Translations under genes and position numbers: made by a program
Source of the DNA: Cristatella mucedo
Lineage: Eukaryota > Bryozoa > Phylactolaemata > Cristatellidae
DNA: 64,000 nucleotides
NCBI GenBank assembly: GCA_009760855.2
Contig: WPIO01000001.1
Location: 1,455,501 to 1,519,500, forward strand
Reading direction: 5' to 3'
Notes under the pieces: model-generated
The model's input: the letters and a program-made list of their open reading frames with translations, nothing else
Database searches by the model: none
What the model was told of the DNA's origin: nothing
In this document: positions 23,246 through 37,520 of the stretch, piece after piece
Numbering within the stretch: the stretch's first letter is position 1
How the letters are laid out: each line of letters begins with the position of its first letter

Positions 23246-25985
23246 TTATAAATTTGTTTGCTAGGACCAAGGTTTCCTGCCTAATCCTTTCTGAGGAACC
23301 CGGATAAAATCCTGGCCCACTACGGTTAAGAGTTACCAAGCATGACCTACAGCCGACTAGCACCTGCGTATGTGGCTTTAAAGTGCAGAAACGCTTGCTG
23401 AGGCAGCATTTTCAGACCAAGTTTGGGCCGAGATTGACAGGTTGGCCGACATCAATCAAGGATTCCGGCGGAGGGCAGGCGACGTCGATGGGCAGAACAG
23501 TCGCAGCTGGTTCACTTGTTATTCTTCATGTTCGAGTGAAGCTTCTTCACCGAACTTCGCCGAACTAACTCGCTCTGCACTTTAATACTCGATGCTAAGG
23601 GCAGATGAGGTTTTCTCCCTGGCAATCTTTTGTCTATAAATTAGGCAAACGTTAGCTCCGCACTAGTGCAGGTCGCAGGCAGGGAGGATGAGACTTCTTC
23701 TGTCAGCAGCTCGCCGGCAATGTGCCACCCTCTTCAAAACTACCTAGGAGCCACTCCCAGGCGCTACCGGTGCATTAATGAGGACCCGGTATTTGCATTT
23801 ATTCACAGACAGGTCGCGCTGTCGGTGGGTGGTGCTGCATTAGCTGCTCCTTTTGCCAGACAGCTGATTAGAAGCTCTTGGCAGTGACTCCACGGAGCGA
23901 CTGGCCAAGCCGTAGAGTATTGACAAGCATATCTAATTACTGCTTCGTCTAATTCAGCTCCCAATAAAGCAGATTTACATTGGCATTTCTGTAGTAAATC
24001 TCACAAATTTTGAGGAGACTCGCGTAACACAGGTTCAGGCCATGATTGTAACTCCCAATGGTGAACACGGAAAACCTAAATAAGGCTTGGCAAGCCAGAG
24101 ATTAAGATTTTTCCAGGCAGCAGAAAACAAACCTACACACCTGGTACTGTAGCCTCGAACGACGGCCCAAAGAAACTGCCATTTCTGTGCCAAAAATTGC
24201 CATCGTGGAGCCTGAACAAGATGTAAATTGCGTCAAAGCTTTTCCTGCAATGAATAAGGAGATTATGAACGGCTGCACTAGCTCTGGGTTCAAGCTCTTT
24301 CGCATATCTGCGATTATTAATTATTCTGCTCACGGTATCTGCACTATTAGTCGTCTGACTACTGCTAACTGGCGATTGGTGCCACTCGAGGACTCGTATA
24401 TTAGCTGTAAGCAACACAGTTATTTAGCTGTATGATCTATGACAATGTTTATACTGACAGATGCAGCTGCGTATCTATCTCACCGTTGTTTGTTTCCAGG
24501 ATTTTAATTTGAATTTACTCTTGTTTTGTTTACAATAGGTCTACAGGGGAAGGTCTACGATTATGCTATTAAAATAATTATGTGATGAATGAGGTAACTT
24601 GATCTCGATGCCATCGTCTTTTGTCATATTTCTTCTTTCAGTTATTTAAACCGTTCGGTGGTTGCCGGAACCGGCAAATCTGAAAGCAAATAAACATCAC
24701 TTAATAATACGATTTGTATTATTAATGTTGCTCACTGCATTTTCATTATTCTTATAAGGGTGAATGAACAGCTACGGCGTCAGGCGATGTTTCCGATAAT
24801 AATGTGAAGAGTATTTACCCAGTTGTAAGGCAACCAAGAACGTATGAGCGAGATAAAACAGATGACAGACATGGTGCATATGAATCACAATAGTTTATGA
24901 AAAAGTACTGGAAGTTTGCTGTTTATCTTCTCACGTGTCCTAGAAACGTAACGGGTTTAGATCGTTACAGTTAATTTTGGAAATGGGAATGAAGCTAGCC
25001 ACAGTTGCTACCACCCAAAATTGTCTGCATTGGTTACTTTTATCAAACAGGGGATGAAAAGAGTTGTTTTAAAAAGCTGCAGTGAAACACTAGCATGCTA
25101 AATCAGCCAGGTTATGGTGTTTACTCGAATTTTTTAGATGCAGAGTTGCAATGAATAAGTGGTAAAACTTTAGTTAAATATTATAAAAAGTTATCGTAAG
25201 ATGAGTCAGCTGTACTACATGACTTGCTCATAGTTAAACTTGGCTTCCCTCACTCGGAGGAATAAGCTAGAAAGCACACGAACGTACTACTATTGAGGTT
25301 TGGGTGGTAATGACAGCCAGGCAGAGACGAAGCCATCTTGACTTGATCGCCAAAAAAGTCCTGGCTCCCAGCTAAAATCCGCAAAGAGCTCTGTAATTAT
25401 TTACTGAGCTCTACCTGATATCGGTCAGAAAAAACAGCTTATATAGTAAGCTGCCATGAGCTACCTAATTTGGAGGAATAAGTACACGGAACCATGGCAC
25501 TGCCTTTGAACCCATTAAACTGCTGTAAAGACTGGTTTGAGACAAGCAATATAACTAGCATTTCTACTTCAACGAACAATTAGTTATATTTTTCTAGTCA
25601 GAAAAGTCTGGGTCTGATGAACATCAATTCAATTTAAAATAATTCTTTAGAGACTACAAACGGAGGCTTAAAAAAGCCAGAGTTCGTTTTCACCCGAAAA
25701 CTGAAGTCCTGCCACTGACACTAAAACCAGATTTATTAAATCGTAAAGAATTTGCTGGCCAGTTCTGAGAATTATCACTTCCCAGACAATGACGGCGCGG
25801 TCGAAAAGGTTTCCGGATTTGTTTACTGAAAATCTGTGCACATTGGTGCCTCCATAAAGCACACTCCAACAAAAGCGATTGCTGTATCACAACTTGTGAT
25901 CTTCCTTATAAGATTTTACTATGTTTCTGCATTCGATTTGGCTAACTTTAGAACGTCTTATAAAAAAAGCTCCTTTGCTGACAAC
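23246..25985. other. Unassigned region
   Basis: No convincing exon or repeat. Frames at 23383-23887, 24102-24435 and 25668-25890 overlap on both strands and have no recognised motif. Confidence 0.4.
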
Positions 25986-26837
25986 AATATACCATCGTCT
26001 CAGTAGTCTTTAATGGCAGACCAATTTAGCCCAGCCATAACCAAGATTCTTAATGCTTCGCTGAAAAATGAGTTGCACCGAAGTCCTTCAAATTAGTCAT
26101 CGTTAGACCTATACTTAAAAAGTCTAGGTGAGATGCAAAGGGCCTTGCAGACTATTGCCCAGTTTTAATTCTGACTTTTTTGTCAAAGAATGTTAACGAA
26201 TTCGAGCCAAGCAGCTAGTAGCACAGCTTGAAAAAGCTAAAAGCTAACAACGATTTCAATCGGGGTTCAAGTGGCAGCTCTCTCAGGGAACAGTTTTTCT
26301 CCATGTAACGATGTCATCCGATTCAAAAACGATGGCTGGAATGTCCCTACCCTAGCTCTGCTAGATCAAGTAGGTGCCATTGACATCATTGATCACGATG
26401 TCTAGCTTCAATGACTGAGAACAGCGATCTATCTGGCAAATGAAGCACTAGCATGGTTTAAATCCTACTTGTCCGGTCTTATTAAATCCGTGTCGTGTGG
26501 GGGTCCAGTCTCATCCACCAGACCAGTCACCCGTGGAATCCCTCTGGGGGCCTTCCTTGGTCCTGGGCTGCTTTTAATTTACACTCAGCCTCTGGGAAAA
26601 GTGATGCAGGCAAATGTACTAAGATATCAATTTTATACTTACGGTAGGCAGCAGTGTGTGTCATTTAAACCCTCAAAATCTGCTTCCTCAACTGATGAAC
26701 TGAATGCTTGTCCTGCCAAAATTTGATCCAAATGTCGGCAAATTTCCTTACACTAAACGACGAAAAGATTGGGCTGCTGTTTATTGGACACCCTATGCTA
26801 GAGACTTGACTAGAAGGGTTTGGTTTTATAATAGGTA

Positions 26838-27366
26838 ATGTATCTCCGTCTGTAACTCCACAAAGTCATAAATACTATGTGGGTGTTACGCAGGAGAGTT
26901 TTGTATAGCCCACTCACAGCCTAAGCGGCTTTCGGTACTCCTTCGGTAGCCAACAGACTTCATCTCTAGCAACAAAGAGAAAGTGGGAAGCATGGCAGAG
27001 TCAGGAGAGCAGTTGAGGTAGTGAGTAGCATGGAAGTAGCAGCTCAGGACCGCTGAAAAGGATGAGCCATAGTCGGCAGCAGGAGAGTAGTTGTCGTTTC
27101 GTAAAAATTGTGGAAAGCGAGTTCCGAAGTCTAAGACCTGCAGAGCTAAAGCTTCTGTCGCCAACTGTCTTTAAGCGGAGGAATGAGACAGCTAATTTAT
27201 TGTCCACACAGGACCTGAGGGCGCGAACAGTCTGAAACTGGTGCAGCAGTTCAGCTAGATACGAAGGAGCCAAGCCGTGGCGGGCCTTGTGGGTCAGCGT
27301 AAGAACTTTGCTCTGTATCCATTGCTCAACCGGCATCCATCCTAGCTGTTTTAGCAAAGGAGACAA
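26838..27366 (-). mobile_element. LINE C copy nested in LINE C, opposite strand
   Basis: The minus frame 27001-27366 reads MSPLLKQLGWMPVEQWIQSK, then ARHGLAPSYLAELLHQF and LKTVGDRSFSSAGLRLRNSL, the C-terminal domain typical of CR1-like ORF2. The 3' tail (26838-26955) carries the block ending GGAGTTACAGACGGAGATAC on the minus strand. It is less mutated than the host copy around it, which agrees with later insertion. Confidence 0.8.
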
Positions 27367-28015
27367 AGTTGATACTATTGTACAACCACCTCAATGTACT
27401 TGGGATTTAGGAGTCCTCTTCGACAGCTGATTAAATTTTGAAACTTTTGTTACGAGGACTGCTTGCAGAGCCTTCTCCTTCAAGTATGATCCGTATCTAA
27501 ATTTAGGGACTGTCTTCCACTGTGCTAAACAAGATTTAACTAGTTCCTTAGCACTTTCGCGCTAGATTATTTTAATTCCCTTTTGGCTGGGCTACTGTAA
27601 AAATCCACGAGGTCACGGTCGCGGGCGGTGAATATGGCTGCAAGGCTAGTTTGAAAATCCCAGAGGTTTGACCGCATGTCTCCTTTGCTAAAAGAGCTAG
27701 GATAGCTGCCGATTGATCAGTGGATACAGAGCCAAGTTCTTACACTGACCCACAATGCCCGCTAAGGCTTGATTCCTCTATACCTAGCTGAACTTCTGAA
27801 CCAGTTCCAGTCTCCTCGTATACTCAGGTACTGTATAGACAATAAACTAGCTGTTATATTCCTTCGCTCAAAGACCGTTGACAGCAGAAGCTTTGCTCTA
27901 CAGGTCCTAGACTATGGATTCCATTTCCGCAATTCTTACGCGACCTCAACTTTTCTCCTGCTGCGCACTATGTTGTATCTTTTCAGCCGTCATAAACAGC
28001 TTCTTCCGTGTTACT

Positions 28016-28290
28016 CTAAAACAATAGTAATAGTATTAATACACTTGATAAAGCGCCCTCAGAGAACTCAATCTCTTTCTAGGCGCTTTACATTTGCTCC
28101 AAAAGGAAACGCGATTGAATGGTGAGTAATATCATGCTTAATAAAAACATGAATAAATTGGTTGGGGTGACATGCACAGGGTTAGCATGCAAATGTGGCT
28201 AGTGGAAAAAAGAACTTACATTCTCGGAAGAATTCTGCAACGAACAACGAACGCACATGAGAGCACTCTATGTCGGGAGGTGAGAAACTC
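28016..28290 (-). mobile_element. Internally deleted LINE A: 5' terminus joined to 3' tail
   Basis: 28016-28202 is the LINE A tail: AATAGTAATAGTATTAATAC, the hairpin, then the 3' untranslated block to the equivalent of CCACATTTGCATGC. Directly beyond it, 28203-28288 read on the minus strand matches the extreme left part of the best LINE A copy (54108-54185), sharing GTTCGTTGCAGAATTCTTCC and CGACATAGAG. ORF2 is therefore missing entirely and the two ends are fused in the same orientation. This could be a deletion of an inserted copy or a short non-autonomous derivative. Confidence 0.7.
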
Positions 28291-28489
28291 ATGCCTTAAC
28301 TGCTCTTCTGACTTCTATGCTACTCACTTTCTCTTTGTTGCGTAAGATGACGTCTGTTGGCTACCGAATTTGTACTGAAAGCCGCTCAGACCGTGAGTGC
28401 ATTATACACAAATCTCCTGCGTAGCATCCCCATAGTCTTTGTAGCTTGTAGAGTTACAGAGAGAGATACTCATAATAGTTGAGCTTGGC

Positions 28490-29640
28490 ACTCGATTCAT
28501 GTAGAAGCTGTATTCCCTAGATCGACCTTCCTACTCCCAGTTAAGCCTATGCCCATGTGGGAGTAAACTTGCAAAAATACGTATTGTAATAGCCTCTGGC
28601 TATGGAACATAATCGCATACCTATTTTTAATGTCAGCCAAGTCACACGGCAAGCCAAACTATTTGCTTGCCACGAGTGATTTAAGCCCAATACCACTCCA
28701 CCACGCCAAAAGCACTCAGGTCGGGTGCTATGATTTTTCATAGAGCATAATTTTTTTAGGCTCCTGTACTTCTTCCGGTGTAAGTAGATCTTAAGAAAGT
28801 AATTTTATTTACCATGTTCCGGTAATCTGTCAACCGTCAAAATTTGAAGTTGCATTAATAGGCTTTTTTTAAAGTAAACTTTCATTTTGACCTCTTTATT
28901 TGGTCATTCCCCGACATTCCACCTAATTTAGCAAAGACCTTTATGATTAAAAGCCAATCCAGTTGGTGACAGAAACTGGGGAATAGCCATATACTTTTGG
29001 TGCCTGCAAATTGAAGCACCATCGCCGAATCGAAAATTGAAGTACCATCGCACGATGTCACCCGCAACCCAATCAATGAGCCAAAGCCTTAGATGAGTTG
29101 TGGTTTTTTATGGTGGCAGTGTTGGCTTACCCTGTCGGTACGAGCCTCTCATATTTTTCATGGGCACAGCATACGTTGATAATTATATTCGTGGGAAAGA
29201 TTGATGTCATTCAGAACATTGAGGGCGCCGGTAGCACGATTGAGAGTGGGGGCGGAATAGATGCCCCTTATCGAGAGTTGTCTTAAGTTCAAGTTCGATG
29301 TCATCTTCCACTCGATAGAGATAATTATGCTCGTCACGCATGAGCTATTGAAGGAATTTCAAAAAGAGGTTCAAGATATACGGAAGGCAATACATTTTTT
29401 CAAGGTAACCATGCATGCACTAAAAGAATTGTGCGAAACTCCCTAGCCCTCACCTGTCGGTAGGTTGAAGACTTTTGTCGTTCTCAGTGGACAGATCTGA
29501 TTGACATAAGAGCTAGCTACATTGAGCGTGACTAGGGTTGTCTACCTAAGGGTATTTACACGAATAAAAATGCATTTGGTGTACAGTCTTTACTGCTGCG
29601 ATTGTCAAGGTCTTTTGAATCCCCTTTCGGGTTCAATACG
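28490..29640. other. Unassigned region
   Basis: No recognised repeat. The frame 29261-29446 (ELLKEFQKEVQDIRKAIHFF) looks coiled-coil-like and might be a scrap of a hAT-type transposase, but this is not supported enough to call. Confidence 0.35.
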
Positions 29641-29654
29641 GAATTAATAGTAAT

Positions 29655-30373
29655 GCTCTGTCTAACATGCATTCGTGACATCCCGTCTTCTGAAACTTCT
29701 GAAACTCACTGCTTACTGGCCTACCGGCATGTGCGATCAGGCGATAGCAGCTGCTGCAAAACTCCGCAACTAGGCTTGACTGTCGTGAGTATCGCAGTTG
29801 CCACATCATACCACTTCTCGCCGACCTGCACTGGCTACCAGTCAAGCAACGGATTGACTTCAAGGTTTTGTCACTCACTTTTAGGTCACTTCATTCTTTG
29901 GCTCCATCCTATCTTTCAGATATACTCCCCCACCAGGTTAAGCATCGTACCACCCGCTTTTAGCAATCCAACAGTCTACGAATACCTCGCACAAACCTCA
30001 AATCCTTTGGAGACCGTGTATTTAGTTCGTATGCTCCCAAAGCCTGGAACTCCCCCCCCCCCCGACTAGGGTCAGAACATCCCCTGACTTGACCACATTT
30101 AAAAAGAACTTACAAGCACAACTATTTAGGCCAGCATTTAGTGGGTCTCTTTGATTCGTCCTTCATGTGCCTATGCGTGCTGACACTGTGCATGCTGCCA
30201 CTAACACCATTTGCATGCTGACCCTGTGCATGTCACCCCTAACCATGCTATTTATGCTGTTTGTTTATCAAGCATGATATTACTCACCATTCAATTGCAT
30301 TTCCCTTTGCAGCAAATGCAAAGCGCCTAGAAAGAGATTGAGTTCTCCGAGGGTGCTTTATCAAGTGTATTAA

Positions 30374-30404
<31 letters not shown>

Positions 30405-30405
30405 G
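29655..30405 (+). mobile_element. LINE A copy, C-terminal domain and 3' end
   Basis: Begins at the equivalent of HAFVTSRLDF, with a small duplicated TCTGAAACT piece. It runs through the C-terminal domain, mostly in shifted frame, to the 3' untranslated block and hairpin (about 30328-30365). A run of 12 C at 30052-30063 replaces the usual CCCTCCC, mirroring the 12 G in the copy at 1590. It ends in a long (TTA)n. Confidence 0.9.
30371..30404. repeat. (ATT)n terminal repeat of LINE A copy
   Basis: About 11 ATT units directly follow the LINE A hairpin. Every LINE A copy with an intact end has this type of trinucleotide repeat, so it is a normal part of the element's terminus. Confidence 0.9.
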
Positions 30406-33020
30406 GCTGCCGAGGATGGCTTTGGCATTGGCTTACTGCCTCGCTTCTTATGATGCAGATGAATTCAGAAAAGACTCTAAGAAATTGTAAGCCTTCTATT
30501 TCCCCGACGTGGATATAGTCCTGTTAAAGCGGCTGCTTAACGTTCACTTATATATTGAAACAGATCAGTCACTTAAGAGCGTCAACATGCTGTCTCATCT
30601 CTCTATTACGCAGGTGCAGGCCGCTTGGGCTGTAACCGGCTACCACTAACACCTACCGTCTATTGATTGGTCAATCAGTAAGTAACGCTATGGCTGCCGA
30701 CTGCAAAGCTAGGCCCGAGTCTTCAGTGCCTTAAATTTTACTAAGACTCTTTCTGCTCAACAATGTGCACATACTACCTTAATGATGGTATTTTGTTCTC
30801 GACCGAGATGTTTATAGCTGCGACCATTAAGGGTAAAGTTATGCCACAATACCTTGCTAGTCCAGCCATGGCATGCCTGTACGCTAGATCCAGTGAAGCC
30901 TTCACTGGCCTTTGTGCACAGCTGATAGCCTCGGTTTCATTCGTGTGAATTGCCGATATGCCTAAGCTTAAGGCAGCATCAGAAAGGGATATTGTGTGTG
31001 TCATCCGTTATTTATTCATCGTGTATAGTGCTGTACTGTATGGCTTGATTAGCCTTCGTAGGTGCTGTGCTCTCACGTACTGAAGGGCCACACAAGTTTG
31101 GCATATTGTTTCTTATAGTTCCATCTTTTATCAACAGCAGTCAGGGCTTTTATTAGGTGCAGCTAAATACATTGTCTGCGTGGAAATGCGACACAATCAT
31201 TTGTTTGTGAAATCAGGCAGCCGATCAATAACTATCATAGGCCAAATGCTGTTATTTTGGAATGTATCTTCTGGTGGCCCGAAACCATCTCCACTGTACT
31301 AAACACACTTCACAGTGTTGGCTCCCACTTTGAGGACCATCATGGGCACTATAATTGTACTTTAAATACCTGGAGTTATGAACCCATTCAAGCACCTGGA
31401 TTCCATTTCATTGTTGCTTTGTAGCTTGCTTTGTTCAAAGCCAGGTAACTGAGTCCTGACATTAAAAATAATTCCTATATGGTAAAGTGATCGTATATCA
31501 AGTATAATTGTTACACACACAAAAGTTGAATATGTGCGGTGAATTTGTATTGGTCCTTTTCATTTTTATGATTAAAGCACAACACATTACAGATTTTTAG
31601 CAGCCAAATACTTCAGCTGTGGTAGTGGGATAACTACAGGAAGTAAGTGGGTGAAGCCTCGAGGCTCTTACATTACTGGTAGGCTATGGTAAAATCTTCT
31701 TTCCATGCAATTTGCAAAATATTACATTGAAGTACATAAAAACCGCCCAAAAATTAATTTTCTAATTATTTGAACTTGAATTTCGATTTGCGAACATTCT
31801 ATTAAGCTAGCTGACCAATTTCATTTTCCTATGGAAAGCTACTTGCTCCCTTTTAAAACTGTCAAAATCACTTCCTACCGGGAATAGTTTAGACAATTGA
31901 ACAATATCATAATACGCTTAAGTCTAAATAATTGTATTACAGATCAAAGGCATATGCCAGTACGGAATATTTTAATAAAGCAGGTTTCCTTTACCCTAAC
32001 ATTACCATAAAGAGAGTAGTTCACGAAAGATGAACGTCCGTGGATGGTGAACGTGAATGATGAATGATGAATTATGCTTTTTCAGATCTTGTAAGACTTA
32101 ACGAACTTGTTTTTATTAAGCCTCCCGGCTGCTGCTGTTTGGTTCATCTACGAAAGTTGCGAACGTGTCAGGCATGAAGAAAATTGCAATCTATGTAAGC
32201 AAAAAGCTTACAATCTAGCTATTGATTGCGTGTGGCATAATTGCTGAGGGAAGAGAAGAAAACGGAAATTGAATATATGGGCTAGAATCACGTCCTAGGA
32301 GTTTTTCCACCCGCATAAGATTTTCATTGTAGCATACTCTCACTTATTGTGGCTGGTTGAGGGACGCTGGCCAATAAGAACTTTCCAAAAAAGGCACTGT
32401 CCCTGATGTCACATTGAAATAAATAACAATGCCGATCAGTTGCTTTAGCTCTACAGATTACTAATATACCACTGCTGTCAATTGGTTGATGCACACGGTT
32501 ATCATCGCATCAATTAGTTTTTGTTATTGAACATGAGCTCACTAATTTTAAAAGTGCACACATGACTACGCAATCTTTATACTTACGAATGTCTGCCATG
32601 CCGTGTTAATCCAAAGCATCGACCAGTGTATCTACTGATTTCATAACGTGATTGGTTCTTACACGTTTGCATTCAGCCAGCAATAACAATAACATTATTC
32701 ACATGATTGAAGTATCTGATTGACCTTTTTCCTCATTAATAATAAGATCAGAATAAATATGCTTTTTCAAGGGATCCGAGGTGAAAGAAATTTAATTATT
32801 TAATGAGAACAGTCTCCAGCTGACGAACCCAAGATCCACCAAATTACTTGCAATAATAATCATAACTATCTCCCCTTTCCCCTATTTATGTCTCCCGTAA
32901 TCATTTTTTCATTCTATGATTATCTCCATCCCTCTCTCTTCCTCAATTCCTCTCCATCTCTTGCCCTAATGCTATCTCCACACAATCTATCTGTACGTCC
33001 GTCTAACTATCTCTTTTCCT
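30406..33020. other. Unassigned AT-rich region
   Basis: No LINE, SINE or gene recognised. A 76-codon minus frame at 30774-31004 was considered and not kept. Confidence 0.4.
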
Positions 33021-33021
33021 T

Positions 33022-34545
<1,524 letters not shown>

Positions 34546-34549
34546 TGGT

Positions 34550-35790
34550 CACCTGTCTGGTTTCGAAAAGAAAACACTTTCAAAAAATGCCAAGGCAATT
34601 TTTGCAAGCTATGATAACCACAGCTTGAAGCTGACAGGAGTTCATGTTGCTGGTTGCTAGTCCAGACTTCGTTGTAATTACCTCTTTTAAGAACAATAAA
34701 AAACACATACTTCTTTTTTATGATCGACCTGAGGTGGAAAATACTGAAGAAAGTCTTACCCATCACTGTCAATGGTGACTCTTCAACAAGGTTGAGTGCA
34801 AGAGTTGAGGCTGTGAAAGCTATCAATGATCAACTGCACAGTAGTGCAGGTCTTTTGGAGTAACTGTCTGAGGACAGTAGTGGAAAACTTAAAACAAGAA
34901 GTGAAGCAGACAGTTTCCTACATCGCATTTTTAACGTTAATGTTTCGGGTCTTTTTCTATATTGTTGGAATATCTTAAGGAAGATTTCTTGAGTTCAGAA
35001 ATAACGGTATGATCCAAAAATGAGCTTCAAAGACGCCTCTTGTGACCACTACTCTCTTGAGGTTGAGTTTTAAAGACTTCGAGAAGACCTGTGCCAATAA
35101 TCACTAAAAGATGCCACAAAGAGATAAGAATTATTTTTGGGAGCTGTATTTAAACGAAGAATGCGCTAAAGGACTTATGCTCCTGGAGAGCTCTGTCAAG
35201 ATATTGGTCTCACTGCAGAGGGGGTGATTTCAAGAATGATGAAGAGAACCATGGATTTTCTCTGACAAGAAATTACAAATAGGTTTTCCAGGTTTACAAG
35301 TCTAGATGCCAAGTTTGGTTTCTTGTTTGAAGTTGAGTTGCTTTTGAAAGCAGTTGACCAGACCAAACTCCATTGGCAATGCCTAAATCTTGGAGGCTTA
35401 CACAGTCCAGGCGTTGACCGAACAGAGCTTTACGACGAGATATCTGGCAGTAAAATGCTTCTTGCAACACGTCTCAAATCGACACTAATGACGCCATTGG
35501 AACTCATGTCTTTCAATTTCAGTTATGGAGAAGATGTGTCTCTTAATTTGAGACTTGCCTTGAAAGTTCGTTTTACTATTGTTGCATCAGTCACCAGTTG
35601 CATTCCTTTAGCAAGCTGAAGAAAATTATGTCATATCAGAGAGTATCAATAGGGTAAAATTGACTCTCTGACTTCGCCTTGTTAACCATGGAGAAAGAAC
35701 AACTCTAAAATATTGACTTTCAAAACTGTAATAGTCCAGTTTTCTACGTTCAAGGCCAGGACAATTCATTAAATTTTAAGCTTTGATACA
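34550..35790 (+). pseudogene. hAT-family (ZMYM1-like) transposase remnant, C-terminal half
   Basis: Motifs in transposase order, with stops and shifts between them. ASYDNHSLKLTGVHVAG lies at about 34608-34658. TRLSARVEAVKAINDQLHSS follows at about 34779-34838. LKTRSEADSFLHRIF is at about 34888-34932, followed by a GLFLYCWNILRKIS piece. After the insertion region come SYGEDVSLNLRLALKVRFTI (35520-35580) and SFSKLKKIMSYQRV (about 35607-35650), then LSDFALLTMEKEQL. This last part is the hAT C-terminal dimerisation region. The frame 35323-35619 is its longest surviving piece. It is inactive. It begins almost where the 10180-11735 remnant stops in protein terms. Confidence 0.72.
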
Positions 35791-36185
35791 TACCTTGTAA
35801 CTGTATTGTAGTTAATAAAACTATCTCAAGGGGTTTCACATTTCTTCTGCGCTGGAGCTATTTGACATACATTTTTAACAAAGGGAGGAAATGATATTTG
35901 TAGCTTTGCTCCCGGGCACTGAAAGGTCTCATAATGCTGCATATCTAATGCAAAGGGCGTATAATAGCCCGACCAGCTCCGTATTTTCGATATGTAATAA
36001 ATCACTTATTCTATAAATAGGTGCCTCGGAATTGTGGTTTTGATTATTTTAAATGAAAAACAGCATCCATGTTTTACCCATGGACTTTCACTCGATTGTG
36101 CTGGCGTGGTCACTGGCTATGGTCTCTGATGGCCGAGGACATCGGAACCCATTGCTATTACAAAAGCCAGGCCAATATCATAAAA
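35791..36185. other. Unassigned spacer
   Basis: I see nothing recognisable. Confidence 0.4.
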
Positions 36186-36189
36186 CTAT

Positions 36190-37520
36190 GTGGGTAAACC
36201 GTGAACCTTTTTTAAAGTAGAATAAAAAAATAATTGTACAAAACATCTTTCGGAAACAAAAGATGCATCGCAGATTGAATATTTGAGGTGCTTGGTGTTT
36301 TGGGCCATTGGAATCCTTAACTTGGGAACGCGCGCGCGATTAAACACAATTTTGTGAGTATACCCAGAACAGAATTTTCGCGGAAGGAAAACTTTAGTTC
36401 TTCTAATCTTATTGGGTAAATAGAAGCAGTTTCGTAGTTAAAACGTGCATGAAGGCTGGCTGGCCGGTTGATACTGTAGCGTGAAAACGCCAATGCCATG
36501 TCGCATGACATTTTGAGGGTAAACCCTGAGCGCCATGTTGTATGCTGTGAAGCAAAGACGCTGCTCTGTGGCACATGGTGTGGAAATGGCAGCCGTATTG
36601 CTGTTGGATAGTTTAGGGAGGCTCGCTCGCTCAGGTTACTTGAAACAATCGCACGAGAAAGCCCTCGTGCTATGGCGGAGAAATTTGCTCGGTAAATCTG
36701 GAAATAGTTTTTGTAGATTGGCATCGAAACCACATCTACAAAACGCTTATGGTTGAAATGGCAGGTGGGTCACAGTTTGATTATTTAGGGAGGTCCGCCA
36801 GCCTGCCTTAATTGTGAAATAATAATAATATTAATGCATTTGATATAGCGCCATTAGAGAACTCAATCTCTTTATAGGCCCTTTATATTTGCTACAAATG
36901 AAGCGCGTTCGAGTGGTTAGTGGTATTATGCTCAATCAAAACAGCAATACAGTGGTTAGGGGTGACATGCACAAGGTCAGCATGCAATTTTGGTTAGTGG
37001 CAGCATGCACAATTTCAGCACTCATAAGCAAATAACTGACGAATTGGAAATGCTATGCTGTTACAAACGACTGCCCACGTACTAAGCAATGAAATTTGTT
37101 CGGTAAACAAAGAGCACTGTTTTATATATATATAATGTGGAACCAAAACAACAGTTGCCCAACTCCTATCCTGTTAATGGCAGCTGCTTCGCATTTTGCT
37201 TATTTAGGGCTTGGAACGAAGCTGGGTCGAACGTAGCTTTGAATGTGAGTTAGTGAGTTAGCGGCAGCTCAATGGCATGAAATCTCTTGGCTTAAACTGA
37301 ACCACCGCTTTATATAATTTGCAATCAAACTAGCAGTTTTTCAAAGAGTTTTTGTTGAAATGGCAGCTGCTTCGCAGTTTGTTTACTTGCGGCTGTCATT
37401 TGTGCCGGGCTGTCTGAAGCCCTAGAAGGAGAATGTCAAAGGGCTATTCCATTAGAATCAAAATAACAGCTCCACAAATTTATTGTAGAAATGGTCACCA
37501 TGCAGTTCCGTACAATTTGG
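36190..37520. repeat. Degenerate tandem repeat, unit about 180 bases
   Basis: A motif close to GAAATGGCAGCTGCTTCGCA, followed by GTTTG-TTATTTAGGG, recurs at 36583, 36755, 37174, 37357 and 37488. A second motif, GGTAAAC-(T/A)GAGC-like, recurs about 70-85 bases before several of these, at about 36193, 36517, 36688, 37100 and 37290. Spacing is 172, 419, 183 and 131; removing the LINE tail at 36822-37050 turns 419 into about 190. So it looks like an old satellite or minisatellite array of roughly 180-base units later hit by a LINE. Units are highly diverged. Confidence 0.55.
36822..37050 (-). mobile_element. LINE A 3' end inside the tandem repeat
   Basis: AATAATAATATTAAT at the left, then the hairpin (about 36845-36890) and the 3' untranslated block with GGGGTGACATGCACAAGGTC, ending near 37050. 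No ORF2 sequence. Confidence 0.88.

Larger units (their letters stand above)
25990..28480 (+). mobile_element. LINE C remnant, RT to 3' tail, interrupted twice
   Basis: An old, heavily mutated non-LTR element on the plus strand. RT pieces are scattered over three frames. They include a fingers segment near 26100-26200, then RGIPLGAFLGPGLLLIYTQP (about 26535-26595) and FLTLNDEKIGLLFIGHP (about 26745-26795). A C-terminal LGVLFDS equivalent lies near 27405, and YLAELLNQFQSPRILRYC at 27780-27835. The 3' untranslated part continues near 28290 and ends with a tail block (28327-28480) that recurs at 26838-26955 and 47740-47868. A second LINE C copy (26838-27366, minus) and a LINE A derivative (28016-28290, minus) are inserted in it. 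Confidence 0.75.

Noticed and set aside
30774-31004. 76-codon minus frame with a smooth amphipathic composition and a GTAGTA site nearby
   Set aside because: No recognisable family, no good acceptor, and an equally open frame on the opposite strand.
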